Part shown: piece by piece, positions 1 through 7,835 of the stretch
Layout: every line of letters starts with the position of its first letter
How positions within the stretch are numbered: position 1 is the stretch's first letter
Source: Flavobacteriales bacterium
Lineage (GTDB): Bacteria > Bacteroidota > Bacteroidia > Flavobacteriales_D > Crocinitomicaceae
Reading direction: 5' to 3'
DNA length: 37,481 nucleotides
NCBI GenBank assembly: GCA_022361195.1
Contig: JAKSBJ010000069.1
Coordinates: forward strand, 1-37,481
Notes under the pieces: model-generated
The model's database searches: none
Told to the model about the DNA's origin: nothing
What the model saw: only the letters and a program-made list of their open reading frames with translations
Position numbers and translations under genes: made by a program

Positions 1-946
1 TATTGGCTAGGCCAAAACCACCACAGGCTCCTTCTGCAATGTAATCAGCCAAAAGTAAACGATCATCGGCCCCATCGTAATTAAAGGTGCTGGCCGAACT
101 TTCCACGAAAACAGTTGCTACAGATCCTTTTACCCACACATTATCCGGAGAATCCGTGTCAGCATTACCCGTTGCTGATACACAGTAGTACCCAAAAACG
201 GATTCTTGTTCGGTTAAAAAATCAACTTCTGTGGCAAGAACAGAATTCCATCCTTGTGCAACAACATAGTCATGTGCGGGCGCTAAGATATCTGCGGCCC
301 AGGCCGAATCCCCTGACATATCCCAGTTAAATGAATCAAAAACATAGTTCGAGCCAAAATCAGCAACTGGAGTATTGGGACCACTTCGGTTAATTAAGCT
401 TTTTACATCCCAAATGTCATGACCACTGAGCCGTGTAACCAGATAAAGTCCATATTCATCCCGGCTAAAGTGATTGGTCTCTTCATAATAGATATTCATG
501 AGTCCTCCATTTTCGTTAATGAAATCAGAATACTCTTCCAACATAAGTGCTAACTCGGAATCAACGGAAGAGCATTTTGGGAAATCAAATGGACCACCAC
601 CTGTAGTTGCTTCGCATTCTCCATATTCAATTCTAAGCGGAACCCCTTTTGTTGTTACAAGGTAGTTAAGAGAGTCTTGCAAATTATTTCCAGTAATGTA
701 TTCTTCAATCTGAGATCGCATCAGCTCAAATTGAGCACTGTCAATAACTTCCTCAACCGGAACATCGATGTAAATCATGTTAATGTCTGGGATGGAACGT
801 TTCTCTTGAAAGTATTCGCCAATTAAAATAGAAGTCGAACTGTTGTTGTTCATAATAACAGCTACATCGTCGTAATTTACGTCCTCTTGAGCAATGCTGA
901 TTACGCTAAAAAAGAGGGCGGTAAGTGAGCAGAAAAATTTATTCAT
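1..946 (-). CDS. TIGR03790-type secreted protein, 3' end outside window
   Basis: The frame is open from an ATG at 946 to the window edge, giving about 315 residues without a stop. The first 19 or so residues are a signal peptide (MNKFFCSLTALFFSVISIAQ). The body carries landmarks I associate with family TIGR03790: YLVTTKGVPLRI, then SVDSELALML, then LYLVTRLSG, then a GYYCVSATGNAD stretch and a Gly-rich end. The family is uncharacterised. As I recall it was defined by co-occurrence with exosortase-type protein-sorting systems, so a role near surface-protein processing is possible but unproven here. The gene points away from its neighbour at 1116. The C-terminus is not visible, so any T9SS or PEP-CTERM-like tail cannot be assessed. 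Confidence 0.8.
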   Translation of the reverse strand, partial: MNKFFCSLTALFFSVISIAQEDVNYDDVAVIMNNNSSTSILIGEYFQEKRSIPDINMIYIDVPVEEVIDSAQFELMRSQIEEYITGNNLQDSLNYLVTTKGVPLRIEYGECEATTGGGPFDFPKCSSVDSELALMLEEYSDFINENGGLMNIYYEETNHFSRDEYGLYLVTRLSGHDIWDVKSLINRSGPNTPVADFGSNYVFDSFNWDMSGDSAWAADILAPAHDYVVAQGWNSVLATEVDFLTEQESVFGYYCVSATGNADTDSPDNVWVKGSVATVFVESSASTFNYDGADDRLLLADYIAEGACGGFGLAN

Positions 947-1003
947 TGTTCAATAGCTTTGGTTGACAGATGAACGGCATTCAATCTTGCATATTGTCAT
1001 CAG

Positions 1004-1040
1004 TCCAAAAAAAAAGACCCCGGTTCCCACCGAGGTCTTA
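1004..1040 (-). terminator. Rho-independent terminator for the 1116-1430 gene
   Basis: The arms 1014-1019 (AAGACC) and 1034-1039 (GGTCTT) pair. After one C/A mismatch the inner CGG (1021-1023) pairs with CCG (1030-1032), leaving a six-base loop. On the minus strand the stem is followed by a run of about nine T (A-run 1007-1015 on the plus strand). It lies 75 bases past the stop of the minus-strand gene at 1116. Confidence 0.8.
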
Positions 1041-1115
1041 CCCAAAATCCATGAATCAATTAGTCTAATTCAGAATGTGTATTGCGAATACCGTGCCAAA
1101 AAAATAATTACTTAA

Positions 1116-1430
1116 TTATGCTGCTGACGAACAGTATTCATTTAGGCCCTGAATTAGGGCTTCAACCTTATTAGAATTAAATTTTCTACCATCGTGTGTT
1201 CCGGTAATTCGGTAACCAGAATACGTTAATTCAATTACTGCAAAAGAGCCATTATCATCCATAACCCAAACATCTCCTTTGCCCAATTGTCTCTGTAAAT
1301 AATCGCGAACAAATTTTCTCGGAGAACCTTTTAAAGTGTAAATCATTAAATCGTCTTCATTCACGTTTCGTTCCTGAATCGGAGTATTAGAACCTAGTCC
1401 GAGAGAGTTCAATAAAAATAGTCGAAACAT
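1116..1430 (-). CDS. Small hypothetical protein
   Basis: This is a 104-residue ORF that I do not recognise. The segment from about residue 29 (MIYTLKGSPRKFVRDYLQRQ) to the end reads as a compact alpha/beta domain: a basic helix, a WVMDDNGSFAVIELTYSGYRITG strand pair, and a final helix ending EYCSSAA. There is no signal peptide or membrane segment. The first 28 residues look less protein-like, so translation may start at the internal Met 29 (position 1346). It stands alone, with 316 bases to lepA on one side and a clear terminator downstream, which supports its being a real transcribed gene. No function can be assigned. Confidence 0.6.
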   Translation of the reverse strand: MFRLFLLNSLGLGSNTPIQERNVNEDDLMIYTLKGSPRKFVRDYLQRQLGKGDVWVMDDNGSFAVIELTYSGYRITGTHDGRKFNSNKVEALIQGLNEYCSSAA

Positions 1431-1746
1431 AGCAGTAAGTTTTAAGAGTTTATGTCGGCACAGCTAAAAAGGTAACCCTAGTTTTTTCATTTTCAGTGCC
1501 TCAAAACTTAAGTTAAGTAATTTTCATTCCATTCGCAGTCTATAAATTTTTAAGTGTTTGTTTGATCGACTAAACTGTTATGCGTGCATTGTATTGTGAT
1601 GTCTGTTTTTTTTCATCGATCTCTATAAGTAAGACAAAAAATACCCCCTGAATGTTACAGCCAATGCATAAAATAATTTACTGAGGGTGTTTTCTTTGGG
1701 CTAAATCCCTATTTTTGCTTTTCGGAAAAATCCCGAATCAGAGGAG
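1431..1746. other. Intergenic gap between divergent genes
   Basis: No ORF with coding character and no RNA gene was recognised in this AT-rich stretch. It holds a 10-bp palindrome (AACTTAAGTT, 1505-1514), a TAnnTTTG box at 1710-1717 and a short hairpin (TTCGG 1721-1725 / CCGAA 1733-1737) just before the lepA ribosome-binding site. Confidence 0.6.
1710..1717 (+). promoter_or_regulatory. -7 box of lepA promoter
   Basis: TATTTTTG matches the Bacteroidota -7 consensus TAnnTTTG and ends 29 bases before the lepA ATG. A -33 TTG at the usual distance is not evident. Confidence 0.5.
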
Positions 1747-3540
1747 ATGAAGCACATCAGAAATTTTTGCATTATTGCGCATATTGATCACGGCAAGAGT
1801 ACCTTGGCTGATAGGTTATTACAAACAACTAATACAATTGCCGACAGAGATATGCAGGCGCAGGCTTTGGATGACATGGATCTGGAGAGAGAAAGAGGTA
1901 TTACCATTAAGTCTCATGCCATTCAAATGGACTATGAACATGAAGGGGATCAGTATACCCTGAATTTGATTGATACTCCGGGCCATGTAGATTTCTCCTA
2001 TGAAGTTTCTCGTTCTATTGCTGCATGTGAAGGAGCTTTGTTGATTGTAGATGCTGCGCAGGGAATTGAGGCTCAAACCATCTCAAATCTCTATTTGGCA
2101 TTAGAAAATGACCTGGAAATCATTCCGGTTTTAAATAAAATGGATTTGCCTGGGGCCGAGCCTGAGGCAGTTACGGATCAAATTGTTGATTTGATTGGTT
2201 GTGATCCAACAGATGTGATTCCGGCTAGTGGTAAAACTGGTTTAGGAGTTGATAAAATTTTAGAGGCGATTGTTAATCGAATTCCAGCTCCCAAAGGAGA
2301 TGTTGATGCTCCCTTAAGAGCAATGATTTTTGATTCAGTTTTTAATTCGTTTAGAGGAATTATTGCCTACTACCGTATTTTGGACGGTAAATTGAAAAAA
2401 GGAGATAATGTAAAATTCGTTGCTACGGGTAAAGAGTATTTAGCCGATGAAATTGGAATTTTACGAATGGATATGGAACCTCGAAAGGAGGTGAGCGCAG
2501 GTGATGTAGGATACATTATTTCAGGAATTAAACAAGCTAACGAGGTAAAAGTAGGGGATACGATTACTACTGTTGGTAATCCATGTGAGGAAGCTGTTCA
2601 AGGATTTGAAGATGTAAAACCAATGGTATTTGCCGGAATTTATCCGGTAGATACTGATGATTATGAGGAATTGAGAGCTTCTATGGAGAAGCTTAAACTT
2701 AACGATGCATCTTTGACTTTTGAACCTGAATCTTCTCAGGCATTAGGATTTGGATTCCGTTGTGGATTCTTAGGAATGTTGCACATGGAGATTATCCAGG
2801 AACGTTTGGAACGTGAGTTTAACATGACTGTAATTACAACAGTACCAAACGTATCTTATCATGCTCATCTGAAAAAAGACGCAGAGCAGTTGATTGTAAA
2901 CAACCCTTCTGAGCTACCAGATCCTTCTTTGTTGGATTATGTGGAGGAGCCATACATTAAAGCTCAGGTAATTACCAAGTCGGACTATGTAGGGCAAATC
3001 ATGAACCTTTGTATTGAAAAAAGGGGAGAGCTTAAAAATCAGGTTTACCTTACGCAAGATAGAGTTGAAATCACCTTTGAAATGCCAATGGGAGAAATCG
3101 TTTTTGATTTTTACGATAAGTTAAAAACGGTTTCAAGAGGATACGCTTCTTTTGACTATTTCCCAATTGGATATAAGAAATCAGACTTAATTAAATTAGA
3201 TATTTTGTTGAATGCTGATCAGGTAGATGCCTTGTCTGCATTGGTGCACAGAAGTAATGCATTTGATCTTGGAAAGAAAATCTGCTTGAAATTGAAAGAG
3301 TTAATTCCGAGACAACAATTTGAAATCCCAATTCAGGCGGCTATTGGAGCTAAAATTGTAGCGCGTGAAACCATCAAAGCCCTTCGTAAAGATGTAACGG
3401 CTAAATGTTATGGTGGTGATATTACGCGTAAAAGAAAGCTCCTCGAAAAGCAGAAAAAAGGAAAAAAACGAATGCGTCAGGTTGGAAATGTAGAGGTTCC
3501 ACAGGAGGCATTTTTAGCTGTTTTGAAGCTGGACTCATAA
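1747..3540 (+). CDS. lepA: Elongation factor 4 (back-translocating GTPase LepA)
   Basis: This is the ribosome-associated translational GTPase that promotes back-translocation or remodelling of stalled ribosomes. The 597-residue length is normal for the family. The G1 loop AHIDHGKST is at residues 11-19, G3 DTPGH at 76-80 and G4 NKMD at 130-133. The LepA-specific C-terminal domain is intact, including the basic [22 protein letters not shown] stretch that contacts the ribosome. The start ATG is preceded by a GAGGAG-like ribosome-binding site. It is followed 35 bases later by kdsB on the same strand. Confidence 0.97.
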   Translation: MKHIRNFCIIAHIDHGKSTLADRLLQTTNTIADRDMQAQALDDMDLERERGITIKSHAIQMDYEHEGDQYTLNLIDTPGHVDFSYEVSRSIAACEGALLIVDAAQGIEAQTISNLYLALENDLEIIPVLNKMDLPGAEPEAVTDQIVDLIGCDPTDVIPASGKTGLGVDKILEAIVNRIPAPKGDVDAPLRAMIFDSVFNSFRGIIAYYRILDGKLKKGDNVKFVATGKEYLADEIGILRMDMEPRKEVSAGDVGYIISGIKQANEVKVGDTITTVGNPCEEAVQGFEDVKPMVFAGIYPVDTDDYEELRASMEKLKLNDASLTFEPESSQALGFGFRCGFLGMLHMEIIQERLEREFNMTVITTVPNVSYHAHLKKDAEQLIVNNPSELPDPSLLDYVEEPYIKAQVITKSDYVGQIMNLCIEKRGELKNQVYLTQDRVEITFEMPMGEIVFDFYDKLKTVSRGYASFDYFPIGYKKSDLIKLDILLNADQVDALSALVHRSNAFDLGKKICLKLKELIPRQQFEIPIQAAIGAKIVARETIKALRKDVTAKCYGGDITRKRKLLEKQKKGKKRMRQVGNVEVPQEAFLAVLKLDS

Positions 3541-3575
3541 GAAATCAGTTTCACCCAAATACATGATGTGATATC

Positions 3576-4319
3576 ATGAAAGTATTAGGAATTATACCAT
3601 CTCGTTACGCTTCTTCTCGTTTTCCGGGAAAGCCATTAATTGATATTAATGGAAAATCAATGATTCAGCGTGTTTATGAGGGAGCTTCAAAATCAAATTT
3701 GATTACTGATTTGGTTGTGGCTACAGATGATCAACGCATTTTTAATGAAGTAGAAAGTTTTGAGGGTAAAGTAGTCATGACGGCTACTGATCACCAAAGT
3801 GGAACAGAACGTTGTGGAGAGGTCTTAGAGAAAATGCCGGATTATGATGTCGTGATCAATATTCAGGGAGATGAACCTTTAATCAAAGCCGAACAGCTCA
3901 ATCAATTATTGGAGTTATTTAAAGACGAAGAAGTGGAAATCGGAACCATTGTCAAAGCAATCACACAAATTCAAGACATCCGAAATCCTAATCGCATTAA
4001 AGTCGTTTTGGATCAGGCTAAAAACGGTCTTTATTTCAGCCGAAGTCCAATTCCTCATCTAGCCAATGTCTCGCATGAAAAATGGTTGGAGAATTCTACC
4101 TTTTACAAGCATATTGGTATTTATGCCTGGCAAACCAAAACCTTGAAACAATTGCTTTCCCTTCCGGCAAGTGATTTGGAAAAAAAGGAATCCTTAGAAC
4201 AGTTACGATGGTTGTATCATGGGTATAAAATCAGGACGGTTGAAACGCAAATTGAAACGCCAAACATTGATACTCCTGAGGATTTGGAAAAGGTACTAAA
4301 TGAGCTAAATAAAATTTAA
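3576..4319 (+). CDS. kdsB: 3-deoxy-manno-octulosonate cytidylyltransferase (CMP-KDO synthetase)
   Basis: It activates KDO with CTP to form CMP-KDO for lipopolysaccharide inner-core synthesis in the cytosol. At 247 residues it is the usual length. The nucleotidyltransferase signature IPSRYASSRFPGKPL is at residues 7-21, followed by the CTP-site segment TATDHQSGTERCGEV and the metal-site motif NIQGDEPLI. The C-terminal half has the family's YFSRSPIPH and KHIGIYAW motifs. The gene lies 35 bases after lepA on the same strand, and the His-rich gene follows 16 bases later. An LPS-making, hence Gram-negative, envelope is implied. Confidence 0.97.
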   Translation: MKVLGIIPSRYASSRFPGKPLIDINGKSMIQRVYEGASKSNLITDLVVATDDQRIFNEVESFEGKVVMTATDHQSGTERCGEVLEKMPDYDVVINIQGDEPLIKAEQLNQLLELFKDEEVEIGTIVKAITQIQDIRNPNRIKVVLDQAKNGLYFSRSPIPHLANVSHEKWLENSTFYKHIGIYAWQTKTLKQLLSLPASDLEKKESLEQLRWLYHGYKIRTVETQIETPNIDTPEDLEKVLNELNKI

Positions 4320-4322
4320 TCG

Positions 4323-4330
4323 TAACTTTA
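4323..4330 (+). promoter_or_regulatory. Possible -7 box abutting the GTG start at 4336
   Basis: TAACTTTA is one base off TAnnTTTG and ends five bases before the GTG codon. If it is used, the transcript would begin at or next to the start codon. Confidence 0.3.
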
Positions 4331-4335
4331 CGGGC

Positions 4336-4740
4336 GTGAAAAGACAAAATCAAATAGGAAAAACGCTCATTTCAGCTTCCATGCTGTTGTTTTTTCTTTT
4401 GTCTTTTGCAACCAAAAGTTTACACTTTACACACGATCATCATGCACATGATCATCACGACGAAGAGAGCTGTGAAATAACAGATGCTTGTCACCTTGAA
4501 CTCTTCCATCATCATTTGGAGCCGCATGAAGGTTGTGAACACGATTCTCACATCAGTGAACAATCGGATGAGTGTGAACTCTGTCAGTTTTTTAAAGAAC
4601 AACGACAAGACATTTTAACTCCTGCAAAGGAACTAAGTGACGTTGACTTTAAAAACATTGTCCAAACCATTTCGCATGCCGAAAAAGGAAGTTCGCGAAA
4701 TGTCCATACCTATTATCTCCGGGGTCCCCCACAAGTTTAG
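4336..4740 (+). CDS. His/Cys-rich exported small protein, DUF2946-like
   Basis: This 134-residue protein starts with GTG. A basic n-region (KRQNQIGK) and hydrophobic core (residues 13-27) form a signal peptide or anchor. The mature part opens with a dense histidine cluster (HFTHDHHAHDHH at about 30-41), followed by further His and five Cys residues, including a CELC pair. It ends with LRGPPQV, like the RGPP ends of DUF2946-type proteins as I remember them. Such composition suggests a periplasmic metal buffer or chaperone (Zn, Cu or Ni). Its position 84 bases before a TonB-dependent receptor supports this. An ATG at 4381 is an alternative start but would remove the basic n-region. The metal is not identifiable from sequence. 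Confidence 0.75.
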   Translation: MKRQNQIGKTLISASMLLFFLLSFATKSLHFTHDHHAHDHHDEESCEITDACHLELFHHHLEPHEGCEHDSHISEQSDECELCQFFKEQRQDILTPAKELSDVDFKNIVQTISHAEKGSSRNVHTYYLRGPPQV

Positions 4741-4774
4741 TCATATAGGCAGTTTTTAGCTGCTTAATTGCTTT

Positions 4775-4790
4775 TCAGATCATTATCTGA
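4775..4790. promoter_or_regulatory. Candidate Fur/Zur-type operator before the TonB receptor
   Basis: TCAGAT (4775-4780) and ATCTGA (4785-4790) form a perfect 6-4-6 dyad. Its right part (ATCATTATC) matches one half of the classical Fur box, while the other half does not match well. It lies 34 bases before the receptor start. It could instead be a small RNA hairpin. Confidence 0.35.
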
Positions 4791-4824
4791 GGCAGAATGA
4801 ATTTATGGACTAAACCAATTTAAA

Positions 4825-7053
4825 ATGAGAACATTTTTGGTGTTGTTCCTTTTGTTGTTTGCTGCAAAAGTTAATGGACAAACCATTTTAAAAGGAGAAG
4901 TACACAATGAACAAACGAAAGAAAAAATACCGTTTGCCAAGTTATTTTTCCTCGATATACAAACCGGAATTTTAGCTGATTCTACTGGAAATTTCTCTTT
5001 CGACCAGGAGTTGAAAGGAAGTTTTGCGGTGCAAATATCAGCCAATGGATTTGAGAGTAAACTCCTTCGTTTGGATTTACCCCAAAAAGAGGTAGTATCC
5101 ATTAGCCTGGAGCCAAAACATGTTTTATTAGATAAAGTCATTGTTTCGGCTGAAGCTGGTCTGCAGGGTGAAAACATTACCAATGTAGAATCAATGGACT
5201 TAGCTGATATTGGAAAACTTCCAGTAGCAAGTTTGGGGGAGGCCATAGCCAACATTCCAGGAGTGTATCGATCGTCCTTGGGAGCTGGAATCAGTAGACC
5301 TGTTGTTAGAGGTTTATCGGGTCCCAGAGTGGTAACCTACCTCAACGGTTTGCGAATTGAGAACCAGCAATGGGGAGACGATCACGGAATTGGTGCTACG
5401 GATGCTGGTTTGGGAAGTGTTGAGGTGATTAAAGGACCAGCTTCTTTGCTATATGGTGCTGATGCCATGGGCGGTGTGGTTTATTTTGTTGACGAACCTT
5501 ACATCTCTCCTGGAAAGAGTGAAGTGAGCTTGTTTAGTCGTTTTGATCATGTGACCATGGGAACCAAAAATCAGCTAGGATTAAGACTCAACAAAAAAGG
5601 AGTTCGCGTCAATGCCAATGCAGGTTTATCTAACTATGCCGACTATGGTTTGCCTAATGGGAAATTTGCTGGAAACTCAAGGTATCTTGAAAATTCAGCA
5701 AAGCTTTCGGTTGGATACGGCCGTAAAAATTGGGTGATGAATTTGCGTTATAACTTTCTAAACCAACGAATTGGTTTGCCTGGGCATACACATGATTCTA
5801 TTCCTGATTTGACTGAATTCCAATGGGATAATCAAAATCGATCCACCAACGTTCCGGCGCAGAGTATTTATAACCATTTTGTATCGCTAGAGAACAAGTT
5901 TTTTCTCAAAAAATCACTGTTAACCATCATGCTGGGTAATACCACTAATAGCTTAACGGAGTATGAGGAAAAATTCACCATTCCAGGGATTAAAATGGTG
6001 TTAAACAACAGTCTTTATAATCTCAACTGGAAGTTTTTTCTGAGAGATGATCTCGATCTAACAGTTGGTTCTCAAGGAATGTATCAGCTCAATACCAATG
6101 ATCCTTTGGCGGTGGAATATTTAATTCCAGATTCCAAAACACTTGATTTGGGAGCTTATGCTTTGGCCAGTTATAAGTACAAAAAATGGCGATTTTTGGC
6201 CGGAGGTCGATTCGATAATCGAACGTTGGAAGCTTTTGAAACAGAAGGGAAGTTTTCAAGCTTAAAACGAAGTTATCAGGGAGTGAATTTCTCTGCCGGC
6301 TTTAGTCGAAAAGGAAAGATAAGTTCTGTTCGATTTAATTTATCGTCAGGATTTAGAGCACCAACTTCTTCCGAATTATTGTCGGACGGGCTGCATCATG
6401 GAACCTTTCGTTATGAGATCGGGAATCCTGATTTGATTTCGGAGAAAGCTCTTCAAGCGGACTTATCCATAGGATTTCATGGAGAGCACCTTGAGGTGTT
6501 AATTAATCCGTTTTACAACAGTATCAGAGATTATATTCAATTGGTTCCGCTTGACTCGGTGGTGGAAGGTTTACAGGCAAGTTCCTATCAACAGGTGGAG
6601 TCGGCCTTTTTAGCCGGAACGGATGTTGGGATTCATTATCATCCGCATTTTGCTCATTGGCTGCATTTTGAAAGTAGCTATTCAATGATCTATGCTGAGG
6701 ATGGAAATGGTCAGGCGTTGTCCTACATTCCACAATCACGAATCAATACACAATTAAAGTTTCAATTTGAAATGGAGTCGAAGTTTAAGGTGCAGTCCAT
6801 CTTGCTTCAACACCAATATCACTTTGAACAAGATAGAGTTGGAGTTTACGAAAATCCAACAGGCGATTATCATCTCCTGAACCTTTCAGTCAATACGTTA
6901 GTGGACTTTAAAAAAGTTCCGATTGAGTGGAGTGTAGGAGTGCAAAATCTGCTTAACGAGGCTTATTACAGCCACCTTTCCAGGATAAAAGATCTTGGTC
7001 TATATAATCCGGGAAGAAACATTTACACAAGTATTAAATTTAAAATCAAATAA
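4825..7053 (+). CDS. TonB-dependent outer-membrane receptor
   Basis: This is a 742-residue receptor. It has a signal peptide (residues 1-19), a carboxypeptidase-regulatory-like beta-sandwich domain (about 20-103; ILKGEVHNEQTKEKIPFAKL and following), a plug domain (about 115-225; IANIPGVYRSS, GPRVVTYLNGLRIENQQWG, IKGPASLLYGADAMGGVV) and a 22-strand-type barrel ending in NPGRNIYTSIKFKIK. It takes up a substrate across the outer membrane using TonB energy. The substrate is not readable from sequence, but the preceding His-rich protein and following Cys-rich lipoprotein point to a metal or metal chelate. It is followed after only two bases by the lipoprotein gene, so the two are cotranscribed. 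There is no SusD partner, which argues against glycan uptake. Confidence 0.93.
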   Translation: MRTFLVLFLLLFAAKVNGQTILKGEVHNEQTKEKIPFAKLFFLDIQTGILADSTGNFSFDQELKGSFAVQISANGFESKLLRLDLPQKEVVSISLEPKHVLLDKVIVSAEAGLQGENITNVESMDLADIGKLPVASLGEAIANIPGVYRSSLGAGISRPVVRGLSGPRVVTYLNGLRIENQQWGDDHGIGATDAGLGSVEVIKGPASLLYGADAMGGVVYFVDEPYISPGKSEVSLFSRFDHVTMGTKNQLGLRLNKKGVRVNANAGLSNYADYGLPNGKFAGNSRYLENSAKLSVGYGRKNWVMNLRYNFLNQRIGLPGHTHDSIPDLTEFQWDNQNRSTNVPAQSIYNHFVSLENKFFLKKSLLTIMLGNTTNSLTEYEEKFTIPGIKMVLNNSLYNLNWKFFLRDDLDLTVGSQGMYQLNTNDPLAVEYLIPDSKTLDLGAYALASYKYKKWRFLAGGRFDNRTLEAFETEGKFSSLKRSYQGVNFSAGFSRKGKISSVRFNLSSGFRAPTSSELLSDGLHHGTFRYEIGNPDLISEKALQADLSIGFHGEHLEVLINPFYNSIRDYIQLVPLDSVVEGLQASSYQQVESAFLAGTDVGIHYHPHFAHWLHFESSYSMIYAEDGNGQALSYIPQSRINTQLKFQFEMESKFKVQSILLQHQYHFEQDRVGVYENPTGDYHLLNLSVNTLVDFKKVPIEWSVGVQNLLNEAYYSHLSRIKDLGLYNPGRNIYTSIKFKIK

Positions 7054-7055
7054 AA

Positions 7056-7262
7056 ATGAAAAGAGTAATTTTAATTGCAAGTGCGTTTACAGCTTTAACT
7101 GTTTCAGTTTCATCATGTAAAAAATGTCAGGAATGTCACTATGACGGACCAGCTGGTGAAGTAGAAATTGGAGAATACTGTGGAGACGATTTAACTGAAG
7201 TTGAAGCCAACGGACATACCGTTGACGGTACAACTTACGATGTTCATTGCGAAGAGCATTAA
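7056..7262 (+). CDS. Small Cys/His-rich lipoprotein (CxxCxxCHY type), copy 1
   Basis: This 68-residue protein has a lipoprotein signal with cleavage before Cys21 (VSSC). The mature chain begins CKKCQECHY and later has EVEIGEYC and YDVHCEEH, giving five Cys in total, one of them lipidated. It is clearly paralogous to the 73-residue protein at 24228-24449, which has the same CxxCxxCHY start, GEYC and terminal C-H. The family is not one I recognise. Cys and His placement suggests metal binding or two disulfides at the membrane surface. It sits two bases behind the TonB receptor and before a terminator, so it is the last gene of that operon and may hand over or sense the transported ligand (inference). 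Confidence 0.8.
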   Translation: MKRVILIASAFTALTVSVSSCKKCQECHYDGPAGEVEIGEYCGDDLTEVEANGHTVDGTTYDVHCEEH

Positions 7263-7284
7263 TCAAATGAATAACTGAGATATG

Positions 7285-7315
7285 GGGGAGGCAATGATTT
7301 GCCTCCCCTTTTTTA
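7285..7315 (+). terminator. Strong Rho-independent terminator of the receptor operon
   Basis: A perfect 10-bp stem is formed by GGGGAGGCAA (7285-7294) and TTGCCTCCCC (7299-7308) with a TGAT loop, followed by a T run. The T run touches the 3' end of the convergent gene at 7313. Confidence 0.92.
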
Positions 7316-7750
7316 TTCAACTAATTCTGTAATCTCTGCTTTCTGAAAATGTTGCTTTTTCCCTTTTAAAATGGCACTTCCGTAAAGGGACATTTTATCA
7401 AAATTGATAAGTAGAGTAACGTAATCTTGTTTATCTGGTTCGTTCCAGGCAACCATGTGCTGATTCATATCCGTTATCAGATGATTATAAGCATAAGGTC
7501 CAATCCATCTTTTGGATTTTTTACCCCCTTTATGAAATTGATAACTCAAACTGTCATCCTCGAATTTAACAGAGTATTGATTCCCCTTTTCGTAACGGTA
7601 AGTAATCTTGACCCCTTCAAGCCGTTCAGACATTTGTAGATTTTTATTATCAATAGTTTCACCTTTTGCTTCTTTGTTTTCAGAACCACAGGCGTATAAA
7701 AACATCACGAAAATGACCGTGATGAAAAGACTTGATTTTTTATTCTTCAT
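7313..7750 (-). CDS. Lipoprotein with phenolic-acid-decarboxylase/MoaF-like fold
   Basis: Translation most likely starts at the ATG at 7750, giving 145 residues; a longer frame to 7771 adds MSFKSNR. The lipoprotein signal ends at Cys21 (LYAC). Residues 49-130 line up by eye with bacterial phenolic acid decarboxylase (PadC). TYRYEKGNQY matches the IYTYENGWEY segment, KSKRW matches GRW, and AWNEP matches SWTEP. Tyr51, Tyr53, Arg81 and Glu104 fall at the same relative spacing as PadC Tyr11, Tyr13, Arg41 and Glu64, which I recall as the catalytic set. The enzyme's C-terminal 60 or so residues are missing and the protein is exported, so activity is uncertain; a calycin ligand-binding role is the alternative. 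The AraC-type regulator gene lies just upstream on the same strand. Confidence 0.75.
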   Translation of the reverse strand: MKNKKSSLFITVIFVMFLYACGSENKEAKGETIDNKNLQMSERLEGVKITYRYEKGNQYSVKFEDDSLSYQFHKGGKKSKRWIGPYAYNHLITDMNQHMVAWNEPDKQDYVTLLINFDKMSLYGSAILKGKKQHFQKAEITELVE

Positions 7751-7835
7751 CCTATTTGATTTGAAAGACAAATTTAGATAAAGAGCTTCCTGTAAGGATG
7801 ATAGTCAAAAAACAAAAAATGGTAAAAATGAAACC

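Noticed and set aside
1464..1490. Eight-codon minus-strand mini-ORF (MKKLGLPF) upstream of the small gene at 1116
   Set aside because: No ribosome-binding site or associated hairpin supports it, and such short frames are expected by chance.
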